Source: Agaricus subrufescens
Taxonomy: Eukaryota; Basidiomycota; Agaricomycetes; Agaricales; Agaricaceae
Direction of reading: 5' to 3'
DNA length: 64,000 bases
NCBI GenBank assembly: GCA_029945375.1
Contig: CM057058.1
Coordinates: 1,922,001-1,986,000, forward strand
Shown here: piece by piece, positions 37,010 through 47,197 of the stretch
Position numbering within the stretch: the first letter of the stretch is position 1
Layout: each line of letters opens with the position of its first letter
Translations under genes and position numbers: made by a program
The notes under the pieces: generated by a model
What the model saw: only the letters and a program-made list of their open reading frames with translations
What the model was told of the DNA's origin: nothing
Databases searched by the model: none

Positions 37010-37290
37010 ATCGCACTCCTGACCGAAAGAATCTAGGAAAGCGGCCGTGTTTCGATTTGACTACGCCATTGGTTGCAGGCTGTTCTATTAGTAAGAAACC
37101 TGCTAGACTACCTCTCACTGTGTTCAATTCTTCGGGGACATTCGATATCGGGTATGTGGAGCCTTCCGTTCTGTTCAAGTTATCGTGATGCGATCAATGT
37201 TCTACTGTTTTCATCTTGTTTCGGAGCTTGCCATGTTGTTGACATTGCACGTTCCATCCATGCCATGCAATAGCGCTCAATCCGACTGTA
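37010..37290 (+). pseudogene. Dead duplicate of the receptor-like gene's 3' end
   Basis: The plus strand repeats the tail of the gene ending at 33470. TTGACTACGCCATTGGTTGC (37057 on) and ATTCTTCGGGG correspond to the coding end LTTPLVA..NSSG. The matching 3' UTR follows (TTCCGTTC, GTGATGCGATCA, GCCATGTTGTTGACATTGCA). Indels break the frame and the stop codon is lost. No upstream membrane-helix exons are present, so only the terminal part was copied. It is a relic that marks the left edge of the BTB copy 2 duplication unit. Confidence 0.75.
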
Positions 37291-37435
37291 TGTAGCCCCG
37301 CTTTGTATTCATTCATACTGTCACCGGATCTTGGACCCCCCCGATACTTGACGGCGTTGACGGGGCTGGTTCCCCATTATCGACTACCCCGCTTCCCGAG
37401 GAAACCGACTTCTCGCCCTTTTCCAAATGACACCT

Positions 37436-37540
37436 AAACTCGAAAAGCTGGCAAGAGACAAATTGAATGCTGAACATGAGTCCTCTCATTACGAGCCATC
37501 CTAATATAACCGAGGGTCAGTCTCGATATGAAGCCCTGGC
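37436..37540 (+). repeat. Dispersed ~100-bp block, copy 3 of 4
   Basis: AACTCGAAAAGCTGGC, GACAAATTGAATGCTGA, CATCCTAATATAACCGAGG and ATATGAAG, in the order seen at 33741-33850, which is its closest partner. Confidence 0.6.
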
Positions 37541-37692
37541 TCAGTTAGGACACCTGCGAGGTACGGTTTTGGACAAAGCCCGGAGATTCACACTGGTTAC
37601 TTGCCGACTAGGGTAGCCTACTTACAGTCTCTGTTTACGTCAATGGTGCGCACTGCGGCCTCCTTGATTACTAACACTCCCCGGTTTCTCAA

Positions 37693-37747
37693 AACCCATA
37701 CCCCCCCAAAACCCATAGCTTTGGGCGTGTCCCGAGGGGTATGGGTT
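37693..37747. repeat. Perfect 12-bp inverted repeat with nested stem
   Basis: AACCCATACCCC (37693-37704) pairs exactly with GGGGTATGGGTT (37736-37747). Inside, CCCAAA (37705-37710) pairs with TTTGGG (37720-37725). AACCCATA also recurs as ACCCATAG in the loop. It could fold as a hairpin. No open frame or transposase is nearby. Confidence 0.7.
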
Positions 37748-38176
37748 AAGAGAGTGACGACTGTATCTTCATAAGTCAACATATTAGTCATTGTTTGTGT
37801 TGCAATCGAGTAAATTTACTCTCTTTACCTGAAAGAGGAAAGAGAAGTCAAGAAGGACAGAGGTTTTGGATGGGTGCTTTCACAAAATCAGGGAAACTTG
37901 ACTTTTGCATCAGTGAGGACTCGAGGACCAAGGCCAAGGCAAATTCGACTCGTTATAATTATTGGCACGCAAGTTCATCTAAAATTAGCAATCGGCCCAC
38001 TTATATTAGACGTTCATTGCGGTTTCCCATTATCTAAAAAGAGTGCGTGTACAAGGTCGTGTCTCTTTCTAGTTTGTTACCTCACTCATGTGCCCCTCCC
38101 TTTGCCATATCCATAGGAGTTTCACGGCTTTTCCGGCTGTCGTCTTGAAGCCGTGAGAATGATCTAGTTTCTTGCT

Positions 38177-38183
38177 TATAAAA
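38177..38183 (+). promoter_or_regulatory. TATA box, BTB copy 2
   Basis: TATAAAA lies 40 bp before the ATG at 38217 and 10 bp after the block CCGTGAGAATGATCTAG that is shared with copy 1. Confidence 0.6.
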
Positions 38184-38216
38184 GTCTAAGTTCCAACGAG
38201 TTTCTCTTTTGTTCTA

Positions 38217-40045
38217 ATGCCAAGTACTATGCGCCGTGGTATAAGGCGCCTCGAAGCTGGCCCGCTCTTCCACCTTCCCGTACCTGTTGTTCCATCAAGT
38301 GGGGTTAGCTCGCCTAGCAAGGCCCTTTCACCATGTCCACCTTCCGGCCCGCCCCTTCATCTTGGGCTTGCGGGAAAACGGACTTGGAAACTTCATGACG
38401 ATACATGGATCAGCCATCCGCCTCAAGTCAAAAGCTACCTAGCATACTGCCCTACATCTAGGTCTAGCCTAATTTCAGAGAACGATGCTTTCACCGTGGT
38501 CTCTCCCAATTGTGGCTTTGGTTGGCGTTTCCGATTCAACGAGTCCTTTCAATATGTGAAGTCAATCTTAAATCCTCGCGTTCAAGACCTCGTTGGACGA
38601 ATAAACCTGACACTCGAACCCAACTTATGCTCTTCGATGCCTTTGAGCAACGTCAAGGTCACTGTAAAGGTCACATTTCCCTCGGACAAAGCTAAAGCAA
38701 CACAAGAAAGCCAATACCTTGATGTTTCTCTCCAGTCGGAAACTCAGATTGGAACAATTACAGAACCTGGTGGTTGTGAAGGGCAACTATACTTCGAGAT
38801 TACTTTTGTCTTCAGTGACTTGGACGATTTGTCCCTACCCACCACGCTGTCAACTTGTACAAGGAATGCTTTGCAACATTCCCTAGATGGACCTTCGTTT
38901 GTCAACACAAAATTTTATCTCTTTTCTTCCAGAGCGCAAGGCAGACCGGCGCGACCAAAAGCCGTGTTTGCAAATTCGGCGCTGTTGAAGGACAGTGGCA
39001 CATACTTGCATGATTGTAAGTCAAACAGACTTACGTTAGACACTCTATAGCTGACTGGTTTTCATAGTGTTATCTGCGTCCGGATTTGCAAACGGTACTC
39101 CTTGCGACCTCTATGAAGATGTGACAAAAGAAATCGCCAAGCTAGATGTAGATGCTTATGATTATGATTCCGACAGTGATCTTGAAGATGAGGATTCGAA
39201 TGATAAGGCAGGAGAACAACATCCAGCTGTGAGTCAGCCTTTGAAAATGTACGTTTTAATCCTGTGTCGTTTCTTTGCTTACGGCTCAATTTCTTCCTTG
39301 AAGAGAGAGCGATCCTGAATGTGATGCTCAGCCGGAGGAGCCTACTGGTGATGGTGCTCTTGTGGGACGAGCTTTTGCGATCAATGGGACCGCCTACAAG
39401 ACGTCAGTGGATCACCGCGTGCATATAATTCGGGACTTGTCGTACTCATTTCGCTCTCGTAACTCTTTGTCAGGTGGAAGGCATTCTTACTCTACTGTTA
39501 CACCAATGACATCCGCTTCAGCGCGCTTCGATCTCGGTCAAATGTATCAATCTTTGCAGGTCTAACCCCCCCTGAGGATGTTGATATCATTCGATGCTCC
39601 CCAAAATCAATGTATCGATTTGCAGACTATGTTTGTACCGCCTTATGCCTAGTTGTAGTTATATCACCTCATACCATACCTTTGCAGGCCAACCTCCCGG
39701 AGCTCATGTCTTTGGCAAAGGAGGCGATACAGAAGAATCTGTCTCAGTCGAATATTGTCGCGGAGTTATTCTCCCGCTTTACCTCCAAGTAAGCCCAAAA
39801 TCATTCTCAGGTCTGATAAAACCTCTGACCAAATCCAACGATCCAGATACCAAGAGATAATTGACTTAGAAATCCGTTATCTTGTGAATAATTTTACGCG
39901 TCGCGTTGCTAGCGATTTTGACGAGATGTTGGAAAAGATAGTTGGCGGTTCTATGCCTCATTGTGGCCAAGTCTTAAAGTTAGCTGTTAAAGAATTGCGC
40001 ACAACAAGTTTTTGGGGAGAGCAGCTAAAGTCTTCGGTGTCCTAG
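38217..40045 (+). CDS. MATH-like/BTB domain protein, tandem copy 2
   Basis: Second paralogue, same exon plan as copy 1. Start ATG at 38217 (MPSTMRRGIRRLEAG). The leader before the MATH-like region is unrelated to copy 1 in its first 40 residues. The MATH-like region reads VKSYLAYCPTSRSS and GFGWRFRFNESFQYVKS. The BTB part has NTKFYLFSSRAQGRPARPK, the acidic loop DYDSDSDLEDEDSND, AINGTAYKT, CSPKSMYRFADY and ANLPELMSLAKEAIQKNLSQ. It ends WGEQLKSSVS. All frames are open across the predicted introns, so it is probably expressed. Its N-terminal half is the most diverged of the three, but its C-terminal half is the closest relative of copy 1. Function unknown; a ubiquitin-ligase adaptor role is a family-level inference. 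Confidence 0.74.
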
Positions 40046-40523
40046 GCTGTGACGTCCATTACTTAAGAAACAGCGTTACTCAGAATCCATCTCTTTTAGT
40101 ACACTTAATAGTATTTCATTTTTTGATGCGTTTGGATAAGAACAATGGGCACCCAGCAGGCGGGGTGTTAAATCCAGGACATCAAGTCGGGTCGTAGGAC
40201 CCAGGTCCAGGTGTAATTTGTGTTTACACAGCAATGTCTGATGAGTGCGAGGGGTTGGCCCGGGGGTAAGAGCGTGGGCGTATACGTATTAACACTGCTT
40301 ACAACGTATCAACTTCAATTCTCAGACTCGGAAGGTTTTGGCTCTGGCCAACGTACTCTTTGCTCACCCTTACCACGACCAGAACCTGGGCACCCGATAC
40401 TTGGAGATATTGTCAAGCGGATACTGTAGCGAGCCATGAAACGAGAGTTCAAGATTGTTATTGACACTCCGTCTCTAGACTTTCCTTAAACATTTTCCTC
40501 TCTTCCCGATTCACAAGGCCGCC

Positions 40524-40615
40524 GAATTCGAAAAGTTTGGCGAAGACAAGTTGGGCACCAACTATCGTACTCTAGTTACGGGTTATTGAGCATACTCTAA
40601 ACTCATATTCTCAAA
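40524..40615 (+). repeat. Dispersed ~100-bp block, copy 4 of 4
   Basis: GAATTCGAAAAGTTTGGCGA followed by AGACAAG and CATACTCTAAACTC. It matches 36814-36910 in sequence and in position about 480 bp after the preceding BTB stop codon. Confidence 0.6.
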
Positions 40616-40918
40616 CCAAGTCCCACACGATGTAACTATCCACGAATGATTGTCAGAAACAATCAGACTCGACTCGGAGTAAGGAGAAAGCTTCCCACAT
40701 CGGACGCTGACTTGTCAAACGGGAGAAAGCCCCATACATCCTCTCTCGTAGGGCCTAGGACATCTGATTCCAGAAGAATAGTCTTATCGCATCCTTCCAC
40801 CGCGTGGCCTTTGATGGTGCTTTGAGAGGACGTTCTACAAGTTTCGCAGCTCCCGTCCAACGTTCTATGTTACGTAGCGCGCTTATTGCATGCGAGAAAC
40901 ATCGAGAAGTCCAGCTCC

Positions 40919-40925
40919 TATATAA
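40919..40925 (+). promoter_or_regulatory. TATA box, BTB copy 3
   Basis: TATATAA lies 51 bp before the ATG at 40970. The surrounding sequence is unlike that of copy 2, so this promoter is not a simple duplicate. Confidence 0.55.
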
Positions 40926-40969
40926 GAGCTTAGGTTCTGGTGGGCATATCATTCGTCCCTCGCTCCACT

Positions 40970-42725
40970 ATGGCCCCTAAACCAGATAGTCCATCCGTTT
41001 GGCGCGGCTCCCTGACTCCTGAGAACGCGGCAACAGGGACATGGAAACTTCGTGAAGATAGTTGGATTGGCAACCCGCCCCAAGTCAAAAGCTATCTGGC
41101 ATACTCCACTTCATCCAGTCCTAGACCGATATCAGAGGATGACTCTTTTACGGCAACTTCTCTCAATTGCGGCTTCGGTTGGCGCTTCCGAGTCAATGAG
41201 ACCTTTCATTATCTGAAATCAGACTCAAATCCTCGCATCCAAGAGCTCATTGGACGAGTCAACCTGACACTCGAACCCAACTTGTGCTCTTCGATGCCTT
41301 TGAGCAACGTCAAGGTTAATGTGAAAGTCGAATTTCCCTCGGATAGTGCGAAGGCAACACAAGAAGGCCAATACATATATGTCTCCCTCCAATCCGAAAC
41401 TCAGATCGGAACATATATGAAACCGAGTGGATATGAGGGACAACTACACTTCGAGATCACTCTTATCTTCAGTGACTCGGATGGATTGTCTCTGCCCACT
41501 ACATCGTCAACTAATACAAAGAAGGCTTTGCGATTATCCCTGGACGGACCTTCGTTCGTAGATACAAAATTTTATCTCTTTTCTTCCAGAGTGCAAGGCA
41601 GACCTGCGCGACCGAAAGCCGTGTTTGCAAACTCAGTGCTACTGAAAGACAGTAGCACGTACTTACATGATTGTAAGTCAACAGGTCCACGCTAGACCCT
41701 TGATAACTGATTTTTTTTGTCCTGTAGTACTATCTGCATCTGGGTTTGCAAATGGCACTGCTTGTGACCTCTATGAAGACGCAGAAAAAGAAATTGCCAA
41801 GCTGGATGTAAATGCCTATGATTACGACTCCGACAGTGATCTCGAAGATGAGGACGAGAATGATAATATTGAAGATCAACACCCGGTGGAAACCCTGGCT
41901 TCGAAGAGGTATGTTTTACTCTTCAGTTATTTTTCTGCTTTAGCTCAATTTCTCGCTTGAAGAGAAAAAGACCCAGAGCCTGACGCACGGCCGGAGGAGC
42001 CTACTAGTGCTGGTGCTCGGACGGCTCGGGCTTTTGCAATCAATGGCACTGCCTACAAAACGTGAGTGTGTTGCCATGTACGTATGGTCCGAGAGTGAGA
42101 GTCATACTCAATCTGTTGTTGCAACTTACCGTCAGGTGGAAGGTGTTTTTATATTACTGTTATACGAATGACATTCACTTCAATGCGCTTCGATCTCAGT
42201 CAAAACCACGGATTATCACAAATTCAACTCCTGAGTATGCCGGTATCATTAAATGCTCACCGAAATCAATGTATCGATTTGCAGACTACGTCTGTATTGT
42301 CTTTTGCTTCCGTCTATATCTTCTGATGCTGAGCCTTCACAGGCCAATCACTCTGACCTCATGTCTTTAGCCAAAGAGGCAATAAAGGAGAGCTTGTCCC
42401 AATCAAACATCGTCACGGAGTTATTCTCCCACTTCACCTCTCAGTAAGCTCAACATCGTGTGCAAGTCTGACAAAAGACCCTGACCAGGTCTGGTATTTC
42501 AGACATCAAGAAATCATTGACTTGGAAGTCCGTTATCTTGTGGACAATTTCACATCTCGTGTCGCTAGTGATTTTAACGAGATGCTGGAAAAAATAGTTG
42601 CTGGTTCTATGCCTCATTGTGGCCTAGTTCTGAAATCAATAATCACGGAATTACGCGCGGCCAATCCACTAGCTCCCGAGTTCGGATTGTTTGCTCATAG
42701 GATGTCACCCAGGTTCCGCGAATAA
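40970..42725 (+). CDS. MATH-like/BTB domain protein, tandem copy 3
   Basis: Third paralogue, with a shorter leader. Start ATG at 40970 (MAPKPDSPSVWRGSLTPEN). The MATH-like region begins WKLREDSWIGNPPQVKSYLA and has CGFGWRFRVNETFHYLKS. The BTB part has DTKFYLFSSRVQGRPARPK, LLSASGFANGTACDLYEDAE, the acidic loop DYDSDSDLEDEDENDN, AINGTAYKT and CSPKSMYRFADY. The C-terminal end is more diverged than in copies 1 and 2 (ANHSDLMSLAKEAIKESLSQ, FSHFTSQHQEIIDLEVRYL) and finishes with a different tail, FAHRMSPRFRE. No disabling mutation seen. It converges with the C2H2 gene. Confidence 0.74.
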
Positions 42726-43042
42726 AGATGTGTTTGCATCCTAGGATGGGAAACCTCGCAGTACAATTTGAGGCAACGATAGGAAGACAATGGGAACTTT
42801 TTACTTGTATGGCTGATGTTTTTGGTCGCGATTAATGTTACACATTGCGTAGTATCATACTAGCCGCTCAGAGTTCCTTCGGACTCTTTGAGCTCTATCA
42901 ATAGGGGGTTACTTGCTGCTCCCTTTTATTATATACAGTCTTTGTACTCTATTAGTGAATGATATTGTATAAACGGCCGTCATCAGATTATCGTTAAATA
43001 GGGTCCATCAGAATGAATCTCGCATTGCGTAGATGATCAGTC
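42726..43042. other. Convergent 3' intergenic region
   Basis: 317 bp between the stops of BTB copy 3 (+) and the zinc-finger gene (-). AT-rich, 3' UTR-like. No feature recognised. Confidence 0.45.
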
Positions 43043-43944
43043 TCAGTGCCTCGCCTTCGGTCTTGCAATGCACGCGGTAGGATTTTTTCTATGTCGTTCA
43101 AGAGAGTCTTGCCGGGAAAACAGTTTCTGGCAATATTCACAAGCAAATCGTATGTAGTCATCGCCTTCGTCATGAGGTTTCGTTTTCATATGACAACTTG
43201 TTGATTCATCACAGTGCCTTTTTCGGTCCGAGTCTCTTGTAAATTTCTTTCCACAATCTCGACAGATCCATTTTTTCTTGCCATTGGTACTATCTTCCGA
43301 GGAGTCTGGGTAGGGTGTTGCGCGCTTGGCGTGTCTTGGTGAAACAATATTTGGACGTGGGGCGACAGTTCCAGTTTGTACCCTGAGATGGCTTGCCTTG
43401 GTAGAGCGTGTTGAGGGATGAAGGTGGGGCTCGGGAATTGGAGAAGGATGGCGAGAAGATGTAGAGGAAGCAGAAGAAGACGCAGAAGACATATTATGCA
43501 AGTAGCAAGAGTCCATTGAGCGCGCAGATGACTCCGAGGATGACGGGCTTATACCCCTGGGCATGGAATAGCAAAGATTGTTCGTAGCCTGAGTGAGGGC
43601 ATAGTCGCACTCCAGAGATATAGCGGGAGTTGTTTCATACGATGGGTCGAAAATCAACGTAGGATCGATTGATTGAGGTTGCGAAGAGCAAGCCGAGGAG
43701 TAATCTTTGAATATAGGTTCTGGAGCCGCGCCTGCGTTGTGATGGTAAGAGTGTCGCCAACTATCGTGGGAACTGAATCAAAAGGTTAGATTACACCAGT
43801 CGACAATCCTTTGGGTATGACTACTGACCTATAATTATGTCGGGAGAGTTTTTGTTGTCTAGAATGGTCCTGCATCGTAGAATAGGTGCCGTTGTCGCAG
43901 ACATCGTAGTTGATATAAGAAGAAGGATAGTGTCTCTGGTTCAT
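43043..43944 (-). CDS. C2H2 zinc-finger protein, putative transcription factor
   Basis: Two-exon gene. Start ATG at 43944 (MNQRHYPSSYINYDVCDNGT); one intron near 43775-43830. After a Ser/Pro/His-rich, disordered N-terminal region come two C-terminal C2H2 fingers: WICRDCGKKFTRDSDRKRHC (His/His or His/Cys end in DESTSCH) and FACEYCQKLFSRQDSLERHR ending NPTAC. The second finger ends in Cys instead of His, a C2HC variant. The protein stops shortly after (IARPKARH). About 280 residues. Two-finger C2H2 proteins of this layout are usually DNA-binding regulators in fungi. Target genes are unknown, and neighbours give no firm hint. Confidence 0.82.
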
Positions 43945-44646
43945 AATTACTGAACGAAATTTGATGTAACCTGCGGTCGCCAGCGCCGGTGTGCTTGTCG
44001 GGAGAGGATTCTAGTGACATGAGGATCGATGGGCGGGCCTATTTGTACGATACGGAGCCGTCTCGGCGTCTGTTGTTCATCACAAGGTACTTGGCCGACC
44101 TTTTTTGTTCTGTTACACATCCAACACGCCTTGTTGTCTTGTGTTGTCCTAAATCAGGCGGCATACTTATTATCCGTAACGATGCGTCCAGACGTTTGTC
44201 TCTTGTTTTCTTATTATATTTTGTGCACACCGTCGTCAGGTTGTCACAGGCGCTCGTCCCCGGTATCCTGGTTAGGTGATGAGCCCACGAGTAGTGATGT
44301 TTTGATTTTTGATCGTCGCAGTTGGGACTTCCGGGGCATTGTTAATTTGCTATTCAGACCGCTTGTAATGCCCAGTTTTATCTTTATAACCGAAGATCTC
44401 AAGGAGACCGGATCATTCAAATTTAGTTAACATTTGCAGGGACGACAAGAAGCTTCTTATTGCGGTTCTTTCAATGATGCACAGACATTCGAAGCATGTG
44501 CTTGACTACATATGAAGTGTGAGTTGAGTTGATATGCTAAATTAGCTCCTGATCTCTGCAATACAAGCCTTATGAGCCGACACTAATAGAACAGTATACA
44601 AAATGTTATGTGGATATCAGTATGTAGATGGGCTCTATTGAACTAG
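43945..44646. other. Intergenic region upstream of the zinc-finger gene
   Basis: 702 bp between the C2H2 gene start and the MDM34 stop, both on the minus strand. It contains the C2H2 promoter and the MDM34 3' UTR. No gene-like frame. Confidence 0.45.
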
Positions 44647-47120
44647 CTAACGCCTTCTTGCGGAAACATTGATTGTACTACTGGGGCCACCGGTCTCAGG
44701 AATGAACGCTCTAGGATCTACTACGTTTGCAAGCGGTCGTTGTTGCAAGTGTTGTTGTACAGCTTGTAGTGTCGAAAACCGAGGTGGAGTCGATGACATT
44801 CTACCAGAATCCACAGTCGAAGGTGGCGGAGGAATGGATGATATATCTTCGTTAGACCGAAAATACCGGTCCATATCCTCTGCATCAAATTCAGAAGGGA
44901 CGAATTGATGCTGAGGAAGAGGTCGTATTCTACTCCCGAGCTTCATTCCAGCGGGCATGTCGACTGATCGATTAGCATCACCATTGCTGAAGAGCTTGTT
45001 TGAGCTAATTGAATTTGTATCTGCCAGGGTATTTGTTGACATCGAGGTGACCGGGGAGTCGGTAGGATTTTTACTACCAAGACGGAATATACGCTTGCGT
45101 TTTGCCTTAATAGGTTGTCGATCGCCCATTGTAGCACTGCCACCTAATACGCTGAGTCCAACGCCTGCAGAGCGAGGAGGTACGCTACGGACAGTGAAAT
45201 GCGAGAGCGAGCGGGTATAAGGGGATAAAGTGTGATTGGAATGGCTTAATGTGCTAAAATGATGTAGAGAGTTGTTGTTCAGAGAAGGTCGAAGAACATG
45301 CTTGGAGTTTGAATCCGAATTATGATTAGGAGGTGATGTTGAGCTGAGGTTATGAATTGGTGAGGTACCAGATACAGAATTAGGGTGGAGTAGGGATGTG
45401 GCTGTTGCAGCCGATCGATATGATACTGAAGAGGACACGGAAAGACGGCGATTAGAGTTGGGTGGGCGGATGTCTATTGGGTCTGTATCATGGGCATTTT
45501 GGGAGGTGGGTGCATGAGAAGGAGGTACTAATGGCCGACGCCGGGAGAGATTTGGGTACGACAAGTAACGGTCATTGGCATCGTCGCTGAGTCCTGCGTC
45601 GGAGCTGCCAGGGGTTTGCGGACGAAGAGGATAATTAGAGGGTGGTCGTAAAGTATTATGCATTGATTGTAGATCGGAGAAATAAGCGGAACCAGAGGGA
45701 TGATGTCGGCTCAGGATGCTGGGTGATACTTCACCAGGTCGATGATTTGCCTGGGGACGAGGTTGGTGGAGTGGTTGTGGTGTACGGAGTGTGATTCCTT
45801 GAGGTGTCTGAATACTCGACTGGGAATGGAGAACTCTTGGTCTTGTGATTGTGCCACCGCCCACAGCGGGTATCGTTTCATACTCGGGAGTATGGATGCG
45901 TTCAGCGTGACTGCTTGGAGAACTGTTTCCCGGTACTGTATCTTCCCAATCTATGACATCGAAAGTAGTAGAAACCTCATCATCCTCAAGGTCCTCTTCC
46001 TCGTCTGTGCTATTCTCTTCTGTGAGATCAGCGAGACCCTTGTTCGGGGTGAAAAGATTACTAAAAGCCTTGAAGCCGCTCTTGGTTGGAAGGCCTTCCG
46101 GACGGAGACCGTAAGTCGGATCAAAGCTTTCATATTCACCGTGGGAGCTAACATCGGTAGAGGAAGTCTGAGTTGAAGACGAGTCCTTGTGAGCCGCTTC
46201 ATCAGCTTGACGACTAGAACTCGCCAAGGAATTACCAGAGACGGAGCGTGATTTTCTGACTTTTGGCTGTCCCAATGAATGTGCCCGTCCAGAATGAGAA
46301 AACGCGCCTGCAGAAGCGAGTGACTGTAAATCGGGATTGGACATAGTCTCGAGTCGGCGTTGTTGGGACGAAGGAACAGGGGGCGGTCGTTTATTGAGAT
46401 ACGGAGCTTCAACCTTGGCCTTGACCCATTGTTGACTGAGACGGTGAATAATCCCTGGTAGATCCTCGCGAAACATCTGGCGTAGCTGCCCCTCAATCTC
46501 TCGCTGAATATATTTCTGAATAACGGCGATGGAGTCGAATGTGCTATTGATATCGACATTTTGCAAAGGGTCCGTCTTGAAGACAAGAGTGATACCTTTT
46601 TGTTTTGATACAACAAGGACGACATAGGAGTTGAGTCGAAAATGGGAAAGACGCAGGAGCATGGGTACCACGAGTGGATCTTTTGCAGCAAGCATGCCGT
46701 GTGATCCTGTCATGAGGTGAATATCGGGTTGCTTGTGGTTGAGCGGGTTCGCCTGAGAGGAACAAGATGTTATTGGCAGCCTTATGGGTAAAGGCGGTAG
46801 TAGCGTACTTGGACTTTTGTTTTGAGCACGAGATGAGCATCCCCGGAATAAGTGAGGCGAAAAATGCCCCGAAATTGGTCTACAGTAAGCTCTCCGATAT
46901 CACGAATCTCGAGTTCCGGCGGCTGGGAGTCTCGGATGAACATCAGATGAAGGCAACTTGACAGTCAACAGACCTGAGTTCCCATCTCGAGTTCGACAAC
47001 TTCTATTCTGTCTGCAATGATAGGGGGCTTGTTGCCCTTATTGAGGGCGGTATTAAGCATCTGGATAGCATCGTAGTGGAACTGGTCTGAAAAGCGAGGC
47101 CAGTTGAAGGTAAAGGACAT
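44647..47120 (-). CDS. MDM34: ERMES complex subunit Mdm34
   Basis: Mitochondrial outer-membrane SMP-domain protein of the ER-mitochondria encounter structure, which tethers the two organelles and moves phospholipid. Start ATG at 47120: [20 protein letters not shown], then [20 protein letters not shown] and VELEMGT. After introns follow [44 protein letters not shown] and [20 protein letters not shown]. The SMP domain ends near [20 protein letters not shown] (about residue 210). The remaining 550 or so residues are Ser/Pro/His-rich and disordered, ending INVSARRR. This long tail is normal for fungal Mdm34. It shares a 77-bp divergent promoter with the Uds1-domain gene. Confidence 0.93.
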
Positions 47121-47197
47121 GTTCAGCAAAACATGCTGGGGGGAATGATGTAAGTAATTCAGGCGCCCACCCTGCTCTCCCGCTTCCACACACCTTC
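47121..47197. promoter_or_regulatory. 77-bp bidirectional promoter: MDM34 / Uds1-domain gene
   Basis: The shortest divergent gap in the window: start codons at 47120 (-) and 47198 (+). It is C-rich on the plus strand, without a TATA box. Confidence 0.6.

Larger units (their letters stand above)
37010..37670 (+). repeat. Segmental duplication, left block, unit B
   Basis: Homologous to 33341-33970 throughout most of its length. It includes the receptor 3' relic, the TGTCACCGG block, GACAAATTGAATGCTGA at about 37457 and the GCGCACTGCGGCCTC block at about 37649. It is followed by DNA unique to this unit, including the hairpin. Confidence 0.72.
36429..38216. other. Spacer between BTB copies 1 and 2
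   Basis: No intact gene. It holds duplicated blocks: 36814-36910, the dead receptor 3' end (37010-37290) and 37300-37670, homologous to the region upstream of copy 1. It also has a perfect inverted repeat at 37693-37747. Just before copy 2 lies the shared upstream block and a TATA box. Confidence 0.65.
40046..40969. other. Spacer between BTB copies 2 and 3
   Basis: No coding frame. The part at 40430-40700 corresponds to 36720-36985 after copy 1. The last 270 bp are unlike the other upstream regions, and no receptor relic is present. A TATA box sits just before copy 3. Confidence 0.55.

Noticed and set aside
37073..37273. Open frame of 66 residues between BTB copies 1 and 2
   Set aside because: It reads the relic of the receptor 3' end and UTR in a wrong frame, with no conservation.
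33471..42725. Possible transposon as the source of the repeats
   Set aside because: No transposase, reverse transcriptase, integrase, long terminal repeats or target-site duplications were seen. The repeats include gene pieces in collinear order, which fits segmental duplication.
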